Part shown: positions 38,402 to 47,472 of the stretch, piece by piece | Layout of the letters: each line of letters starts with the position of its first letter | How positions within the stretch are numbered: position 1 is the first letter of the stretch | Assembly: GCF_036188265.1 (NCBI RefSeq) | Contig: NZ_CP108093.1 | Coordinates: forward strand, 1,116,001 to 1,180,000 | Source of the DNA: Streptomyces sp. NBC_00247 | GTDB taxonomy: Bacteria > Actinomycetota > Actinomycetes > Streptomycetales > Streptomycetaceae | Length of the DNA: 64,000 nucleotides | Reading direction: 5' to 3' | Notes under the pieces: generated by a model | Told to the model about the DNA's origin: nothing | The model's database searches: none | The model's input: the letters and a program-made list of their open reading frames with translations, nothing else | Program-made: the position numbers and the translations under genes

Positions 38402-41281
38402 ATGTCGCTGCGGACAGCCCTGCTCATCCTGGCCATCGTTCCCGGCGTCGCCCTCGCGGCCCTCTGGGCGGTCACCAGCGGTCAGACCCTGCTCGACTTC
38501 CAGCGACAGGCAGCCCAGGGGCAGTTGGCCCAGAAGGCCGGCCAGCCGTCCAACATCGTGTACTTCAACCTGCAGGAGGAACGGCGGCTCAGCGCGGAAG
38601 CGCTGGCCGATCCCGATGCTTCGAAGGAGGCCCTCAAGCGCCAGCGCAAGCTCACCGACAAGGCGATCGAGACCTTCCAGTCGGTCTCCGACATCTCCGC
38701 CGACAGCGCCCCCGCCAAGGTGCGCGAGGCCGTCGGCAAGGCCCGCGAGTCGATCAACCAGCTGCCCGCACAACGGACGTTGGTCGACCAGGGCGACGAC
38801 GAGCAGCAGGCGGTGGTCTACGACTACTACACCGACCTCATCGACGTCGACCTCCAGCTCTTCGCCGCCCTCAGCCAGGTGGACAACGGCGAGGTGACCA
38901 CCGCGTCCGCACCGCTGGTCGACCTCTTCTGGGTCAAGGAGATGGCGTCCCGCTCGGACGCGCTGCTGGCCCGCGGCTGGCCCGACGGCAAGCTCAGCAC
39001 CGCGGACCTCGCGCAGCTGCGCGAGGAGATCACGGGGCAGTCCTTCGAGTACTCCACGAAGGTGCTCCCCAACCTCCCCGCCGAAGAGCGGGCGATGTGG
39101 AACAAGATGGCCGAGGGCGAGGCCTGGAAGACGAAGACGAAGCTGGAGGCGCAGATCCTCGCGCCCCGCGACGCCGACTCCAAGGGGTACGTCAGGATCG
39201 TCGCCTCACAGAAGTCCTGGCGTTCGACGATGGACGAGGTCACGCCCCAGCTGGTGGCCCTGCTCCAGCACCGCACCGAACTGGTGGTCTCGATCGGCAA
39301 GGACAGCATCGTGTCCCTGCTGGTCAAGATGGTGATCACCACGGTGGTCGGCCTGCTCGCCGTGGTCGCGGTCATCCTCACCACCTGGCGCCTCACACGT
39401 AACCTGCGCCGCCGCATCAAGCGCCTCCAGGACCACGCGGAAGAGCTGGAACGCACCCTTCCGGACGTCGTCGAACGGCTCGGCCAGGGCGAGAAGATCG
39501 ATGTCGAGGCCGAGGCCCGCGCCATCGAGTCCGATCGCAAGGACAAGTCCGGCGACGAGCTCACCCAGCTCGGCGCCGCGCTCAACCTCGCCCGCACCAG
39601 CGCGCTCGCCGCCGCCGTCAAGCAGGCCGACCAGCACCGCGGGTTCGAACGCCTCCTCCTCCGCATCGCCCGCCGCACCCAGCAGCTCATCGGCCAGCAG
39701 CTCAAGAAGCTGGACCAGCTGGAGCGCAAGCACGAGGACCCCGAGGTGCTCGACGGCCTCTTCGACCTGGACCACCTCACCGCGCGTCTGCGCCGGTACG
39801 AGGAGAACCTGGTCATCCTGGCCGGCGGCGCCCCGCACCGGCGCTGGCGCAAGCCCGTCCCGCTGCTGGACGTCATGCGTTCCGCCCAGGGCGAGGTGCA
39901 GGACTACCAGCGGGTGGTGCTCGACCTCGACGGGACGCCCTGGCTGTCCGAGCGGGCCGTCGGCCCCGTCTCGCACGTACTGGCCGAACTGATCGAGAAC
40001 GCGCTGACGTTCTCCCGGCCGCCGAGCCCCGTGGAGGTCCGCGCCGCCAAGGTGAGCCGCGGTCTGGCCATCGAGGTCGAGGACCGCGGCCTCGGCATGG
40101 AGGAGCACCAACTGGCGGAAGCCAACGAGCTGATGAGCCGGCCGCCCCGGATGGACGTGCTCGCCCACTCCGAGGACATCCGGCTCGGCCTCCATGTGAT
40201 CTCCCGTCTGGCCCACCAGCACGACCTGCGGGTGGAGTTCCGTTCGTCGGCGTTCGGCGGCACCCGTGTCGTCGTCCTCGTGCCCGACGAGCTCACGGTC
40301 GCGCACCCGACCGGGCGCCCGGTGGCCGCCGTACCCGCCGCGGCGGTTCCCGCGCCGGGGCCGGTGCGCGAGGAGGCCCCCGCCTCCACCGGCGCGCTGC
40401 CGTCCCGGGTCCAGGGCCGGGCGATGGCCGGGGTCACCGCACTGGTCGACCACGCCGCCCGCTCCCAGCGTTCCGCGCGGCCCGAGCCGTCCGAGGAGCG
40501 GCCCCCCGCCGCCGCGGACACGGACCGGCCGGTCGTCTCCGGTACGTACACGGTCCCGGAGAACCCGTACCCCGCCCCCGCGGAGCCGTACGGGGACGAG
40601 GTGTACGCCGAGACCTCCTACGCCCCCGCGCAGGAGTCGTTCGGCACCGCCGAGCCGTCCTACGGGCCCCCTTCGGACCCCTACGCGCCCGGCGACCAGG
40701 GCTACGCCTCCCAGGAGGGGCCGTACATGACGGCGGCCGGGCAGTACCCGGTGCCGGATCACGGCTTCCCGGGCCAGGACGGGCAGGCCGGTGGGTACCC
40801 GGTGCCGGAGCCCGCCTACCCGGAGCCCTACCAGGAGCCGTCGTACCGGGAACCGGCGTACCAGGAGCCCTACCGGGAACAGCCGTACCCCGGCGGTTTC
40901 CCTGGCCCCGACGCGGACACCTCGCCCTACGGGAACCACGCGCACGGCGGCGAGCGCCAGCCCGAGGTCTCCGGCCATCCCGCGCTCCCGCCCGGCCAGG
41001 ACGCCCCGGCCCCCGGTTCGGAGCCCCCGCTCCCTCGCCGGGTCCGCCAGGCCAGCCTGGTCGACGAGCTCCGGGTCGATCCCGCGGCCGGCCGTCAGGC
41101 CACCGCCCCCAGGACCCCGAGCTGGGACGAGAACCCCCTGCTCAGGCCCGCTCCCCGGCGTGCCGGTGCTGCCATCGGAGCGTTCCAGCGGCGGTCGCGC
41201 GAGGCGCGCTCGGCCGACGGGGCGCCCGCGCGGGCGACCCCTCCCCCATCGCCCCTCAACCCGAGAGAAGAACGGTCATGA
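38402..41281 (+). CDS. cvnA: Nitrate/nitrite-sensor-domain histidine kinase-like protein of a conservon (CvnA)
   Basis: 959 residues if begun at ATG 38402. That ATG has no ribosome site; a CTG at 38363, 6 bases after a perfect AAGGAG and in frame, is the likelier real start and adds 13 residues (LRTRASRR...). Layout: membrane segment near the start, extracellular nitrate/nitrite-sensing domain about 30-290, second membrane segment about 305-325, HAMP-like linker, a dimerisation helix with LDHLTARLRRYEENLVILAGG holding the candidate phospho-His, and an ATPase domain (LIENALTFSRPPSP; VEDRGLGME; FGGTRVVVLVP). The last 320 residues are Pro/Tyr/Glu-rich and disordered (repeats of EPxYxEP). Conservons couple such a kinase to a Roadblock protein, a DUF742 protein and a small GTPase. 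Confidence 0.9.
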   Translation: MSLRTALLILAIVPGVALAALWAVTSGQTLLDFQRQAAQGQLAQKAGQPSNIVYFNLQEERRLSAEALADPDASKEALKRQRKLTDKAIETFQSVSDISADSAPAKVREAVGKARESINQLPAQRTLVDQGDDEQQAVVYDYYTDLIDVDLQLFAALSQVDNGEVTTASAPLVDLFWVKEMASRSDALLARGWPDGKLSTADLAQLREEITGQSFEYSTKVLPNLPAEERAMWNKMAEGEAWKTKTKLEAQILAPRDADSKGYVRIVASQKSWRSTMDEVTPQLVALLQHRTELVVSIGKDSIVSLLVKMVITTVVGLLAVVAVILTTWRLTRNLRRRIKRLQDHAEELERTLPDVVERLGQGEKIDVEAEARAIESDRKDKSGDELTQLGAALNLARTSALAAAVKQADQHRGFERLLLRIARRTQQLIGQQLKKLDQLERKHEDPEVLDGLFDLDHLTARLRRYEENLVILAGGAPHRRWRKPVPLLDVMRSAQGEVQDYQRVVLDLDGTPWLSERAVGPVSHVLAELIENALTFSRPPSPVEVRAAKVSRGLAIEVEDRGLGMEEHQLAEANELMSRPPRMDVLAHSEDIRLGLHVISRLAHQHDLRVEFRSSAFGGTRVVVLVPDELTVAHPTGRPVAAVPAAAVPAPGPVREEAPASTGALPSRVQGRAMAGVTALVDHAARSQRSARPEPSEERPPAAADTDRPVVSGTYTVPENPYPAPAEPYGDEVYAETSYAPAQESFGTAEPSYGPPSDPYAPGDQGYASQEGPYMTAAGQYPVPDHGFPGQDGQAGGYPVPEPAYPEPYQEPSYREPAYQEPYREQPYPGGFPGPDADTSPYGNHAHGGERQPEVSGHPALPPGQDAPAPGSEPPLPRRVRQASLVDELRVDPAAGRQATAPRTPSWDENPLLRPAPRRAGAAIGAFQRRSREARSADGAPARATPPPSPLNPREERS

Positions 41282-41715
41282 CACGCACAACGGCCACGCT
41301 CCAGGATCTCGACTGGTTGCTCGACGGCTTGGTGGACTCGGTGGCCGAGACCGTCAACGCCGTGCTGCTGTCCGACGACGGACTGGTCGTGAGTCACTCC
41401 CGGACCATCGACCGGTCCGACGCCGAACGGCTCGCCGCGATCTGCACCGGGCAGCAGAGCCTCGCCCGGGGCGTCGGCCAGCTGTTCCGGGGCGGTACGG
41501 TCCACCAGGTCATCGTGGAGCTGGCCGACCTCTGGCTCTTCATCATCACCGCAGGTCAGGGCACCCACCTCGCCGTCGTCGCCTCCCAGGAGGTGGACGC
41601 CGAGGTGATGTCCCTGGCCATGCACAACCTGGTCCAGCAGGTCGGCCAGAAGCTCACCGCGCCCGTGCGCGGCGAGTTCGACGCCTTCGGCACCGGGGAC
41701 GGGCAGCGGGTGTGA
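41278..41715 (+). CDS. cvnB: Roadblock/LC7-domain protein of the conservon (CvnB)
   Basis: 145 residues; ATG overlaps the kinase stop. The Roadblock/LC7 fold is recognisable from LDWLLDGLVDSVAETVNAVLLSDDGLVVSHSR and the TAGQGTHLAVVAS strand. In this family the protein acts as a partner or activator of the small GTPase encoded two genes on. Cytoplasmic, no signal. Confidence 0.93.
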   Translation: MTRTTATLQDLDWLLDGLVDSVAETVNAVLLSDDGLVVSHSRTIDRSDAERLAAICTGQQSLARGVGQLFRGGTVHQVIVELADLWLFIITAGQGTHLAVVASQEVDAEVMSLAMHNLVQQVGQKLTAPVRGEFDAFGTGDGQRV

Positions 41716-42128
41716 CGCCCTACTGGGACGACGACGAGATCGACGCCGATGAGGACGACGGTGCGGGCACCATGGTGCGCCCGTACACGATCACCCGGGG
41801 CCGGACCGCTCCCGAGCGGGACGACTTCACTCTCATCACCGTGCTGACGACCGTGCACGAGATGCGCGACGAGCACGGCACACCGCTGCGGCCGGGCCGG
41901 CTCCAGCCGGAACACCGCATGATCCTCGACCGCTGCACCCACCCGGCAGCGGTCGCCGAGGTGTCCGCCGATCTCGACCTGCCGATCTCGGTGACCAAGA
42001 TCCTGCTGGCGGACTTGGTCTCCCAGGGCCTGCTGCTGGCCCGCGCCCCGCTGTCGGTGGCACGGGCTTCCGGCGGGGCCGACATGGGCATGCTGGCCGC
42101 CGTACGTGACGGACTCCGGAGACTCTGA
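41712..42128 (+). CDS. cvnC: DUF742 protein of the conservon (CvnC)
   Basis: 138 residues; GTG 41712 overlaps the cvnB stop (GTGA). Acidic N-terminus, then VRPYTITRGRT and a winged-helix-like half with PEHRMILDRCTHPAAVAEVSADLDLPISVTKILLADLVSQGLL, the DUF742 core. Probable adaptor between kinase and GTPase; biochemical role unknown. Confidence 0.92.
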   Translation: MTPYWDDDEIDADEDDGAGTMVRPYTITRGRTAPERDDFTLITVLTTVHEMRDEHGTPLRPGRLQPEHRMILDRCTHPAAVAEVSADLDLPISVTKILLADLVSQGLLLARAPLSVARASGGADMGMLAAVRDGLRRL

Positions 42129-42133
42129 GCAAG

Positions 42134-42703
42134 ATGACAACCCCTCAAACGGCGCCCAGCGCCGTCAAGATACTCATCGCCGGTGGCTTCGGCGTCGGAA
42201 AGACCACCCTGGTGGGCGCGGTCAGCGAGGTCGCCCCGCTGCGCACCGAGGAGTTCCTGACCAAGGCCAGCATCGGCGTCGACGACCTGGCCGGTGTCGG
42301 CCGCAAGAGCACCACGACGGTCGCGCTGGACTTCGGCCGCATCACGGTCAGCCCGGAGCTGGTGGTCTACCTGTTCGGCACGCCCGGCCAGGAACGCTTC
42401 TGGTTCATGTGGAACGACCTGGTCAACGGGGCGCTCGGCGGTGTCGTCATCGCCGACACCCGCCGACTGGACACCAGTTTCGCCTCGATCGACTTCTTCG
42501 AGAGCCGGGACATCCCGTTCGTGGTGGCCATCAACTGCTTCCACGGGCACAACACCCGCAGCCCCGAGGAGATCCGCGCGGCGCTCGACCTGGACCCGCA
42601 CGTCCCGCTCCTCGTCGGCGACGTGCGCGAGCGGTCCTTCGGCCGCGACGTGCTGCTGGCACTGGTCGACCATCTGATGGCCCTGCCGGCCGCGGTCGGA
42701 TGA
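42134..42703 (+). CDS. cvnD: Small GTP-binding protein of the conservon (CvnD)
   Basis: 189 residues. P-loop GGFGVGKTT at 17-25, G3-like FGTPGQERFWFMW, and a G-domain without the usual NKxD (AINCFHG occupies the place), as is normal for this ATP/GTP-binding family. It resembles MglA/Ras-like switches, with CvnB as the Roadblock partner. Five bases after cvnC. Confidence 0.93.
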   Translation: MTTPQTAPSAVKILIAGGFGVGKTTLVGAVSEVAPLRTEEFLTKASIGVDDLAGVGRKSTTTVALDFGRITVSPELVVYLFGTPGQERFWFMWNDLVNGALGGVVIADTRRLDTSFASIDFFESRDIPFVVAINCFHGHNTRSPEEIRAALDLDPHVPLLVGDVRERSFGRDVLLALVDHLMALPAAVG

Positions 42704-42761
42704 CCGTCGGGCCGCCCGTGCCCTCCCCGCACTCCTCAACCTCCCCGGAAAGAGAACAGAC

Positions 42762-43895
42762 ATGGCAACACCCCTGCGCGTACTGATCCACGGCGGCGGG
42801 ATCGGCGGCCTCACCCTGGCCACCGCGCTCGCCCGGCGCGGTCACACCGTCCGGGTCGCCGAACTGCGCGACGGCGTCGAGGCTCTCGGCGTCGGCATCA
42901 TCCAGCCGTCCAACGCCCTCCACGTCATGCGGGAGATCGGGACCCTGGACGCCTGCCTCGAAGCGGGCTTCGAGTGGGAGATCCTCACCATCTGCGACCC
43001 GACCGGCGCCCCGCTGGCCAAGATCCCGCAGCCGCGCATGGACGACGCCCCCTCGAACAACGGCATACCCCGGCCCGAGCTGGCCCGGATTCTCGCCGAG
43101 GCAGCGTCGGCCGCCGGCGCGGAGGTGTCCTACGGCACGACGATCACCGAGCTGTCCGACGACGGCGCCGGGGTCGACGTGAGCCTGTCGGACGGTTCGT
43201 CCGCCCGCTGGGACCTGGTCGTCGGCTTCGACGGCATCGGCTCGCCGCTGCGCGGCCGTCTGTACGGCGACACCTACACCCCCGAGTACACCGGCTTCGC
43301 CAACTGGCGGGTCACCGTGCCGCGTCAGCCCGAGGTCCAGGGTGTCGTGATGAGCGCGGGCAACGAGGCCGCCAAGGCGCTGCTCACCCCGATCACCGAC
43401 GAGCTGATGTACCTGGGCGCCGTCTTCGGCGAGGAGCCGGACTTCCGGCCGGACCCGGAGCGGGTGCACGAGCAGCTGGCGGAGCGGCTCACCGCCTTCG
43501 GCGGACCGGTGGCCGAAGCGCTGAAGCACGTCACCGACCCGGCGGCCGTGGTGTACTCCCGGATCTCCCAGGTGACCGTCGAGGAGCCCTGGCACGTCGG
43601 CCGGGTCGTGCTCGCCGGTGACGCCGCGCACGCCTCCGCACCGCAGCTGGCGCAGGGCGCGGCGATGGCCGTGGAGGACGCCCTGGTGCTGGCCCAGTCG
43701 CTCGACGCCGAGGTGGACGTCGCCGCGGCGCTCGCCTCGTGGGAGGCCCGGCGCCGGCCCCGCGCGATGTTCGTGCAGAGCCTGTCGCGAGCGGTTCTCA
43801 AGCAGGAGACCGGCAACCCGACGACGCCCGAGGAGGACGAGCTCCTGAAGATCGGCATCCCGGGCGCCGCCCACGTGCTCGTCAAGCCGTACTGA
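42762..43895 (+). CDS. FAD-dependent monooxygenase (aromatic hydroxylase type)
   Basis: 377 residues from ATG 42762 with GGAAAGAG upstream, 58 bases after cvnD. Rossmann FAD motif GGGIGGLTLATALARRGH near residue 10; the second FAD motif GRVVLAGDAAHASAPQLAQGAAMAVEDALVLA near 285-315; a DG-type motif LVVGFDGIGSPLR near 150. These define group A flavoprotein monooxygenases that use NAD(P)H and O2. The substrate is unknown. Conservons are often followed by P450 genes; here a flavin enzyme takes that place. A large terminator follows. Confidence 0.9.
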   Translation: MATPLRVLIHGGGIGGLTLATALARRGHTVRVAELRDGVEALGVGIIQPSNALHVMREIGTLDACLEAGFEWEILTICDPTGAPLAKIPQPRMDDAPSNNGIPRPELARILAEAASAAGAEVSYGTTITELSDDGAGVDVSLSDGSSARWDLVVGFDGIGSPLRGRLYGDTYTPEYTGFANWRVTVPRQPEVQGVVMSAGNEAAKALLTPITDELMYLGAVFGEEPDFRPDPERVHEQLAERLTAFGGPVAEALKHVTDPAAVVYSRISQVTVEEPWHVGRVVLAGDAAHASAPQLAQGAAMAVEDALVLAQSLDAEVDVAAALASWEARRRPRAMFVQSLSRAVLKQETGNPTTPEEDELLKIGIPGAAHVLVKPY

Positions 43896-44226
43896 CCGGC
43901 CCGCACCACCCGGTACCGCCCCGACGGGGCCCGGACGTCCGCGCGGACGTCCGGGCCCCGTCCCGCGTCCGGGCCGCGCGGGGTGGGTACGGGCACCGCC
44001 CGGTGCCGCGTAGAGTGACTGTCCTCACAGCCACAGGTCGGGCGGTTCGTGAGAGTGTGGCCCGAAAGTCCTTTTCATACCGGTCGGGCGACCCCTGTGC
44101 GCAGACGTCCCGATCCATAGGTTGGAACACGGAAGCATCCCGGCGTGGACGTCCGCAGCACGACGGCCCCGCTGTCGCACGGACGGCTTCCGCGCAAGGA
44201 ATACCGCGACCCGAACGGAATCCGTC
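43896..44226. other. Intergenic region between monooxygenase and the small ATPase gene
   Basis: Holds the terminator (43923-43962) and then about 260 bases of likely promoter/leader for the next gene. No protein-like frame is supported; an in-frame TTG at 44122 could extend the next gene. Confidence 0.5.
43923..43962 (+). terminator. Terminator of the conservon-monooxygenase operon
   Basis: Perfect 18-bp arms (43923-43940 and 43945-43962, beginning GACGGGGCCCGGACGTCC) around GCGC; the whole 40 bases are a perfect palindrome, 27 bases after the stop. Confidence 0.85.
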
Positions 44227-44676
44227 TTGCCGCCCGTCGATCCCGCACCCGCCTCCTGGCGCATCGAGCTGCCGCACACGACGGCGGCCGTACCGATCGC
44301 CCGCGCCCTCGTCCGTTCGGCACTCACCGACATCGAGGCGCCCACGGACAGTGACACCGCCGAGCTGCTCACCGCCGAACTGGTCACGAACGCCGTCGAG
44401 CACACCGACAGCAATGAGCCCATCGAGCTGGTCGTGGAGCTGCTGCCGACCGGCTGCCAGGTCGAGGTCCACGACCGCGACCCCGAGCCGCCGGGCGGAC
44501 TGACCGCCCCCGGCCCGGACACCATGCCGGACCCCTGGCAGGAGTACGGGCGCGGGCTGCTGCTGATCCGCACCCTCAGCTCCGCCTGCGGTCACCGCAC
44601 CACGGAGCACGGCAAGGCGGTCTGGTTCACGCTGCCGGTGGTGCCTGCCCAGGCGGGTCCGACTCCTCGGAGCTGA
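44227..44676 (+). CDS. Anti-sigma-type (RsbW-like) ATP-binding protein
   Basis: 149 residues from TTG 44227; a TTG at 44122 would add 35 residues of poor composition, so the shorter form is preferred though neither has a strong ribosome site. A single GHKL ATPase domain: N-box LLTAELVTNAVEH, G1-like VEVHDRDPE, G2 YGRGLLLIRTLSSACG. Streptomyces has many such single-domain proteins, related to anti-sigma factor kinases; partner unknown. Its 3' end overlaps the convergent permease gene by 50 bases. Confidence 0.82.
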   Translation: MPPVDPAPASWRIELPHTTAAVPIARALVRSALTDIEAPTDSDTAELLTAELVTNAVEHTDSNEPIELVVELLPTGCQVEVHDRDPEPPGGLTAPGPDTMPDPWQEYGRGLLLIRTLSSACGHRTTEHGKAVWFTLPVVPAQAGPTPRS

Positions 44677-46099
44677 CCAGGCGGGAGCGGCTGCGGCCGT
44701 AGAAGGAGTACAGCAGGGAGCCCGCGGCCAGGAAGGCCGCGAACTCGGCCCACGCCTGCCAGCCCGTCCCGTACATCAGGTACAGGCAGAACGCGACGCC
44801 CAGGACGGGGCTGAGCGGGTAGAGCGGCACCCGGAAGGAGCGCTTCAGCCCGGGGTTGTCGCGGCGCAGCCGCATGACGGCGAGGTTGACGACGGCCATC
44901 GCGCCCAGGGTCCCGATGGTGGTCAGGTTCACCACCGCGTCGAGCGAGGAGAAGGCGGCCGGGACGGCGAAGACGGCGGCGACGATCCAGGTGTTGGCGA
45001 CCGGGGTGTGGGTCTTCGGCGAGACCCGCTCGAAGATCCTCGGCACCAGTCCGTCCCGGGCCATCGACATGAGGATGCGGGTCTGGCCGTACATCACGGC
45101 CAGCACCACGGAGGCGATGGCGACCACCGCGCCGAACGCGACGATGCCGCCGCCCACGGTGGAGTCGGTGACCTGGTTGACCACGGCCGAGAGCGCGGCG
45201 GGCGTGTCCGCGACCTTGTCCGGGCCGAGCGCGCCGATGGCGGCGACGGCGACCGCGCAGTAGAGGAGCGTGACCAGGCCGAGGCAGATCATGATCGCGA
45301 CGGGGATGTTGCGCCGGGGGTTCCTGACCTCTTCGCCGGCGGTGGTGATCGCGTCGAAGCCGATGTACGAGAAGAAGGCCAGCGAGGCCCCGGAGGTGAT
45401 TCCGGAGATGCCGCTGCCCGCGAACGGCGTCAGGTTGTCGTGGCGGTACGCGGTGAAGGCGATGGCGCAGAACGCGACCAGGATGCCGATCTTGAGCACC
45501 ACCATCGCGGCGGTGGCGCTCGCGCTCTCCCGGACTCCGCGCACCAGCAGCGCGGCGGCCATGGCGATGACCAGCACGGCCGGCAGGTTGACGACACCGC
45601 CGTCGGCGGGGCCGCCGGAGAGCGCTTCGGGCAGCTGCACCCCGAAGAGGCTGTGCAGCAGTTCGTTGACGTACTGGCTCCAGCCCACCGCGACCGCGGA
45701 GACCGAGACGCCGTACTCCAGCAGCAGACAGCCCCCGACGAGGAACGCGGTGCGCTCGCCGAAGGTGGCGTAGGCGAACGAGTACGAGCTGCCGGAGACG
45801 GGGATCGCACCGCCCAGCTCGGCGAAGGAGAAGGCGGTGAAGATGCAGGTGATCGCCGCCAGCACGAAGGAGATCACCACCGCAGGACCGGCCTCGGAGA
45901 CACTGTCCGACAGCCCGACGAAGATGCCGGTGCCGACGACCGCGCCGACACCGAAGCAGACGAGCTGGAACAGACCCATGGTGCGCTTGAGGCCGTGCCC
46001 CTCCAGGTCCGCGCCGGACTCGGCGACCAGCTGTTCTGGGCTCTTGCGGCGCGGGCCGGAGCTGGGTGGGCCCGGCCGGATCGTGCGCGGCGCGCTCAT
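44627..46099 (-). CDS. APC-family amino acid permease (cationic amino acid transporter type)
   Basis: 490 residues from ATG 46099 (AGAAGAGAAAAG upstream); the frame extends further but with non-protein-like sequence. About 12 membrane segments. APC features: GVGAVVGTGIFVGLSD in segment 1, FSFAELGGAIPVSGSSYSFAYATFGE, and FFSYIGFDAITTAGEEVRNPRRNIPVAI in segment 6 to 7. It resembles YfnA/CAT-like importers of basic amino acids. Downstream of arcB and arcA on the same strand, so arginine uptake or arginine/ornithine exchange is the likely job. A hairpin (46205-46232) lies in the 294-base leader. Confidence 0.9.
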   Translation of the reverse strand: MSAPRTIRPGPPSSGPRRKSPEQLVAESGADLEGHGLKRTMGLFQLVCFGVGAVVGTGIFVGLSDSVSEAGPAVVISFVLAAITCIFTAFSFAELGGAIPVSGSSYSFAYATFGERTAFLVGGCLLLEYGVSVSAVAVGWSQYVNELLHSLFGVQLPEALSGGPADGGVVNLPAVLVIAMAAALLVRGVRESASATAAMVVLKIGILVAFCAIAFTAYRHDNLTPFAGSGISGITSGASLAFFSYIGFDAITTAGEEVRNPRRNIPVAIMICLGLVTLLYCAVAVAAIGALGPDKVADTPAALSAVVNQVTDSTVGGGIVAFGAVVAIASVVLAVMYGQTRILMSMARDGLVPRIFERVSPKTHTPVANTWIVAAVFAVPAAFSSLDAVVNLTTIGTLGAMAVVNLAVMRLRRDNPGLKRSFRVPLYPLSPVLGVAFCLYLMYGTGWQAWAEFAAFLAAGSLLYSFYGRSRSRLVSSEESDPPGQAPPAA

Positions 46100-46204
46100 G
46101 CGGCTTTTCTCTTCTCTGGTGGTGCGGTGGGGGGACCGGGTGGTGCCCGGCGGATCGCGGCCGGGCGCGGCTCGCCGTGGGGGGCGGGTGCCGTACATGG
46201 CAAT

Positions 46205-46232
46205 GGGGCCCGAGCCTGCAAGCTCGGACCCC
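46205..46232 (-). terminator. Hairpin between arcB and the permease gene
   Basis: 11-bp arms GGGGCCCGAGC (46205-46215) and 46222-46232 with a 6-nt loop. One pair is mismatched (C-A) on the + strand but becomes G-U on the - strand, so it is fully paired only in leftward RNA. It is either the arcB terminator or a leader structure for the permease. Confidence 0.65.
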
Positions 46233-46282
46233 AACGAGACGGACCATGGTAGCCGCCGACGCGCATGTTCACCCCATTGGGC

Positions 46283-46298
46283 GCATCGTCATACAGAG
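46283..46298. promoter_or_regulatory. Shared box upstream of the permease, GCATCGTCATACAGAG
   Basis: Matches GCATCGCTATACAGAG at 47473-47488 (ahead of arcB) at 14 of 16 positions, same orientation, in otherwise unrelated sequence. Likely binding site of a regulator of the arginine genes; an ArgR-type box is a possibility. Confidence 0.4.
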
Positions 46299-46336
46299 GG
46301 GACGAGGACCCGGAAACCGTCCGCGTCCGCCGTCCC

Positions 46337-46405
46337 GGACGTACGACTCGGGCACCCGCGGACGTACCGCTCGGGCGCCCGCGGACGTACCGCTCAAGCG
46401 CCCGC
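46337..46405. repeat. Three 23-bp tandem repeats across the arcB stop codon
   Basis: Copies at 46337-46359, 46360-46382 and 46383-46405, beginning GGACGTAC and ending GCCCGC or ACCCGC, differ by a few bases. The last copy contains the arcB stop codon (46394-46396) and its final codons. Confidence 0.85.
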
Positions 46406-47404
46406 GAGCGTCGCGACGAGAACCGCCTTGATGGTGTGCATCCGGTTCTCGGCCTCGTCGAAGACCACCGAGTGGGCGGACTCGAAGACCTCGTCGGTGA
46501 CCTCCAGCTCGGTCAGGCCGTGCACGGCGTGGATGTCGCGGCCGACCGCGGTGCCGAGGTCGTGGAACGCGGGCAGGCAGTGCAGGAACTTCACCCCGGG
46601 GTTTCCGGTGGCGCGCAGCACGTCCATGGTCACGGAGTACGGGGCGAGGGAGGCGATCCGCTCGGTCCAGACCTCCTTGGGCTCACCCATGGAGACCCAG
46701 ACGTCGGTGGCGACGAAGTCGGTGCCGGCCACGCCCTCGGCGACGTCCTCGGTGAGGGTGATCTTCGCTCCGCTGCCGGCGGCCAGCTCCCGGGCCCGCG
46801 CCACGATGTCCGCGTTCGGCCAGTACGACTCGGGGGCCACGATCCGCACGTCCAGGCCGAGGAGTGCGCCGGTGATCAGGTAGGAGTTGCCCATGTTGAA
46901 GCGGGCGTCGCCGAGGTAGGCGAAGGCCAAGCCGTCCTCACGGATGTCCTTGGCGCAGTGCTCGACCATGGTGAGGACGTCGGCCAGCATCTGGGTGGGG
47001 TGCCAGGCGTCGGTGAGGCCGTTGAAGACCGGTACGCCCGCGTTGGCGGCGAGCTCCTCGACCGCGTGCTGGCTGTCGCCCCGGTACTCGATCCCGTCGT
47101 ACATCCGGCCGAGCACCCGGGCCGTGTCCCGGACGGACTCCTTGTGCCCGATCTGCGAACCGGAGGGGTCCAGGTAGGTGGTGGAGGCACCCTGGTCGGC
47201 GGCGGCCACCTCGAACGCGCAGCGGGTACGGGTCGACGTCTTCTCGAAGATCAGGGCGATGTTCTTGCCGCGCAGCCGCTGGACCTCGCTCCCCGACTTC
47301 TTGGCCGCCTTCAGCTCCGCGGCCAGCTCGACCAGCCCGAGGAACTCCTCGGCGGTGAAGTCGAGCTCCTTGAGGAAGTGACGGCCTGCGAGGTCTATGG
47401 CCAT
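46394..47404 (-). CDS. arcB: Ornithine carbamoyltransferase, arginine deiminase pathway type
   Basis: 336 residues from ATG 47404. The carbamoyl-phosphate motif is [22 protein letters not shown] (STRTR), ornithine side motif LHCLPAFHD, and [12 protein letters not shown] in the middle. The length and the [12 protein letters not shown] form match catabolic ArcB (and E. coli ArgF/I) rather than the shorter biosynthetic ArgF of actinomycetes. It lies downstream of arginine deiminase, so it should convert citrulline and phosphate to ornithine and carbamoyl phosphate. The 164-base gap to arcA suggests its own promoter. Confidence 0.9.
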   Translation of the reverse strand: MAIDLAGRHFLKELDFTAEEFLGLVELAAELKAAKKSGSEVQRLRGKNIALIFEKTSTRTRCAFEVAAADQGASTTYLDPSGSQIGHKESVRDTARVLGRMYDGIEYRGDSQHAVEELAANAGVPVFNGLTDAWHPTQMLADVLTMVEHCAKDIREDGLAFAYLGDARFNMGNSYLITGALLGLDVRIVAPESYWPNADIVARARELAAGSGAKITLTEDVAEGVAGTDFVATDVWVSMGEPKEVWTERIASLAPYSVTMDVLRATGNPGVKFLHCLPAFHDLGTAVGRDIHAVHGLTELEVTDEVFESAHSVVFDEAENRMHTIKAVLVATLAGA

Positions 47405-47472
47405 GGTTCTTGCTCCTGGGTCGGACGGGGATCGTCGGCGTACCGTAACTCTGGAAGTGTATACGAGGCAAT

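Noticed and set aside
44122..44226. N-terminal extension of the anti-sigma-type ATPase from TTG 44122
   Set aside because: The 35 extra residues are Arg/Ala/Thr-rich, without similarity to the family, and no ribosome site precedes the TTG; kept only as an alternative.
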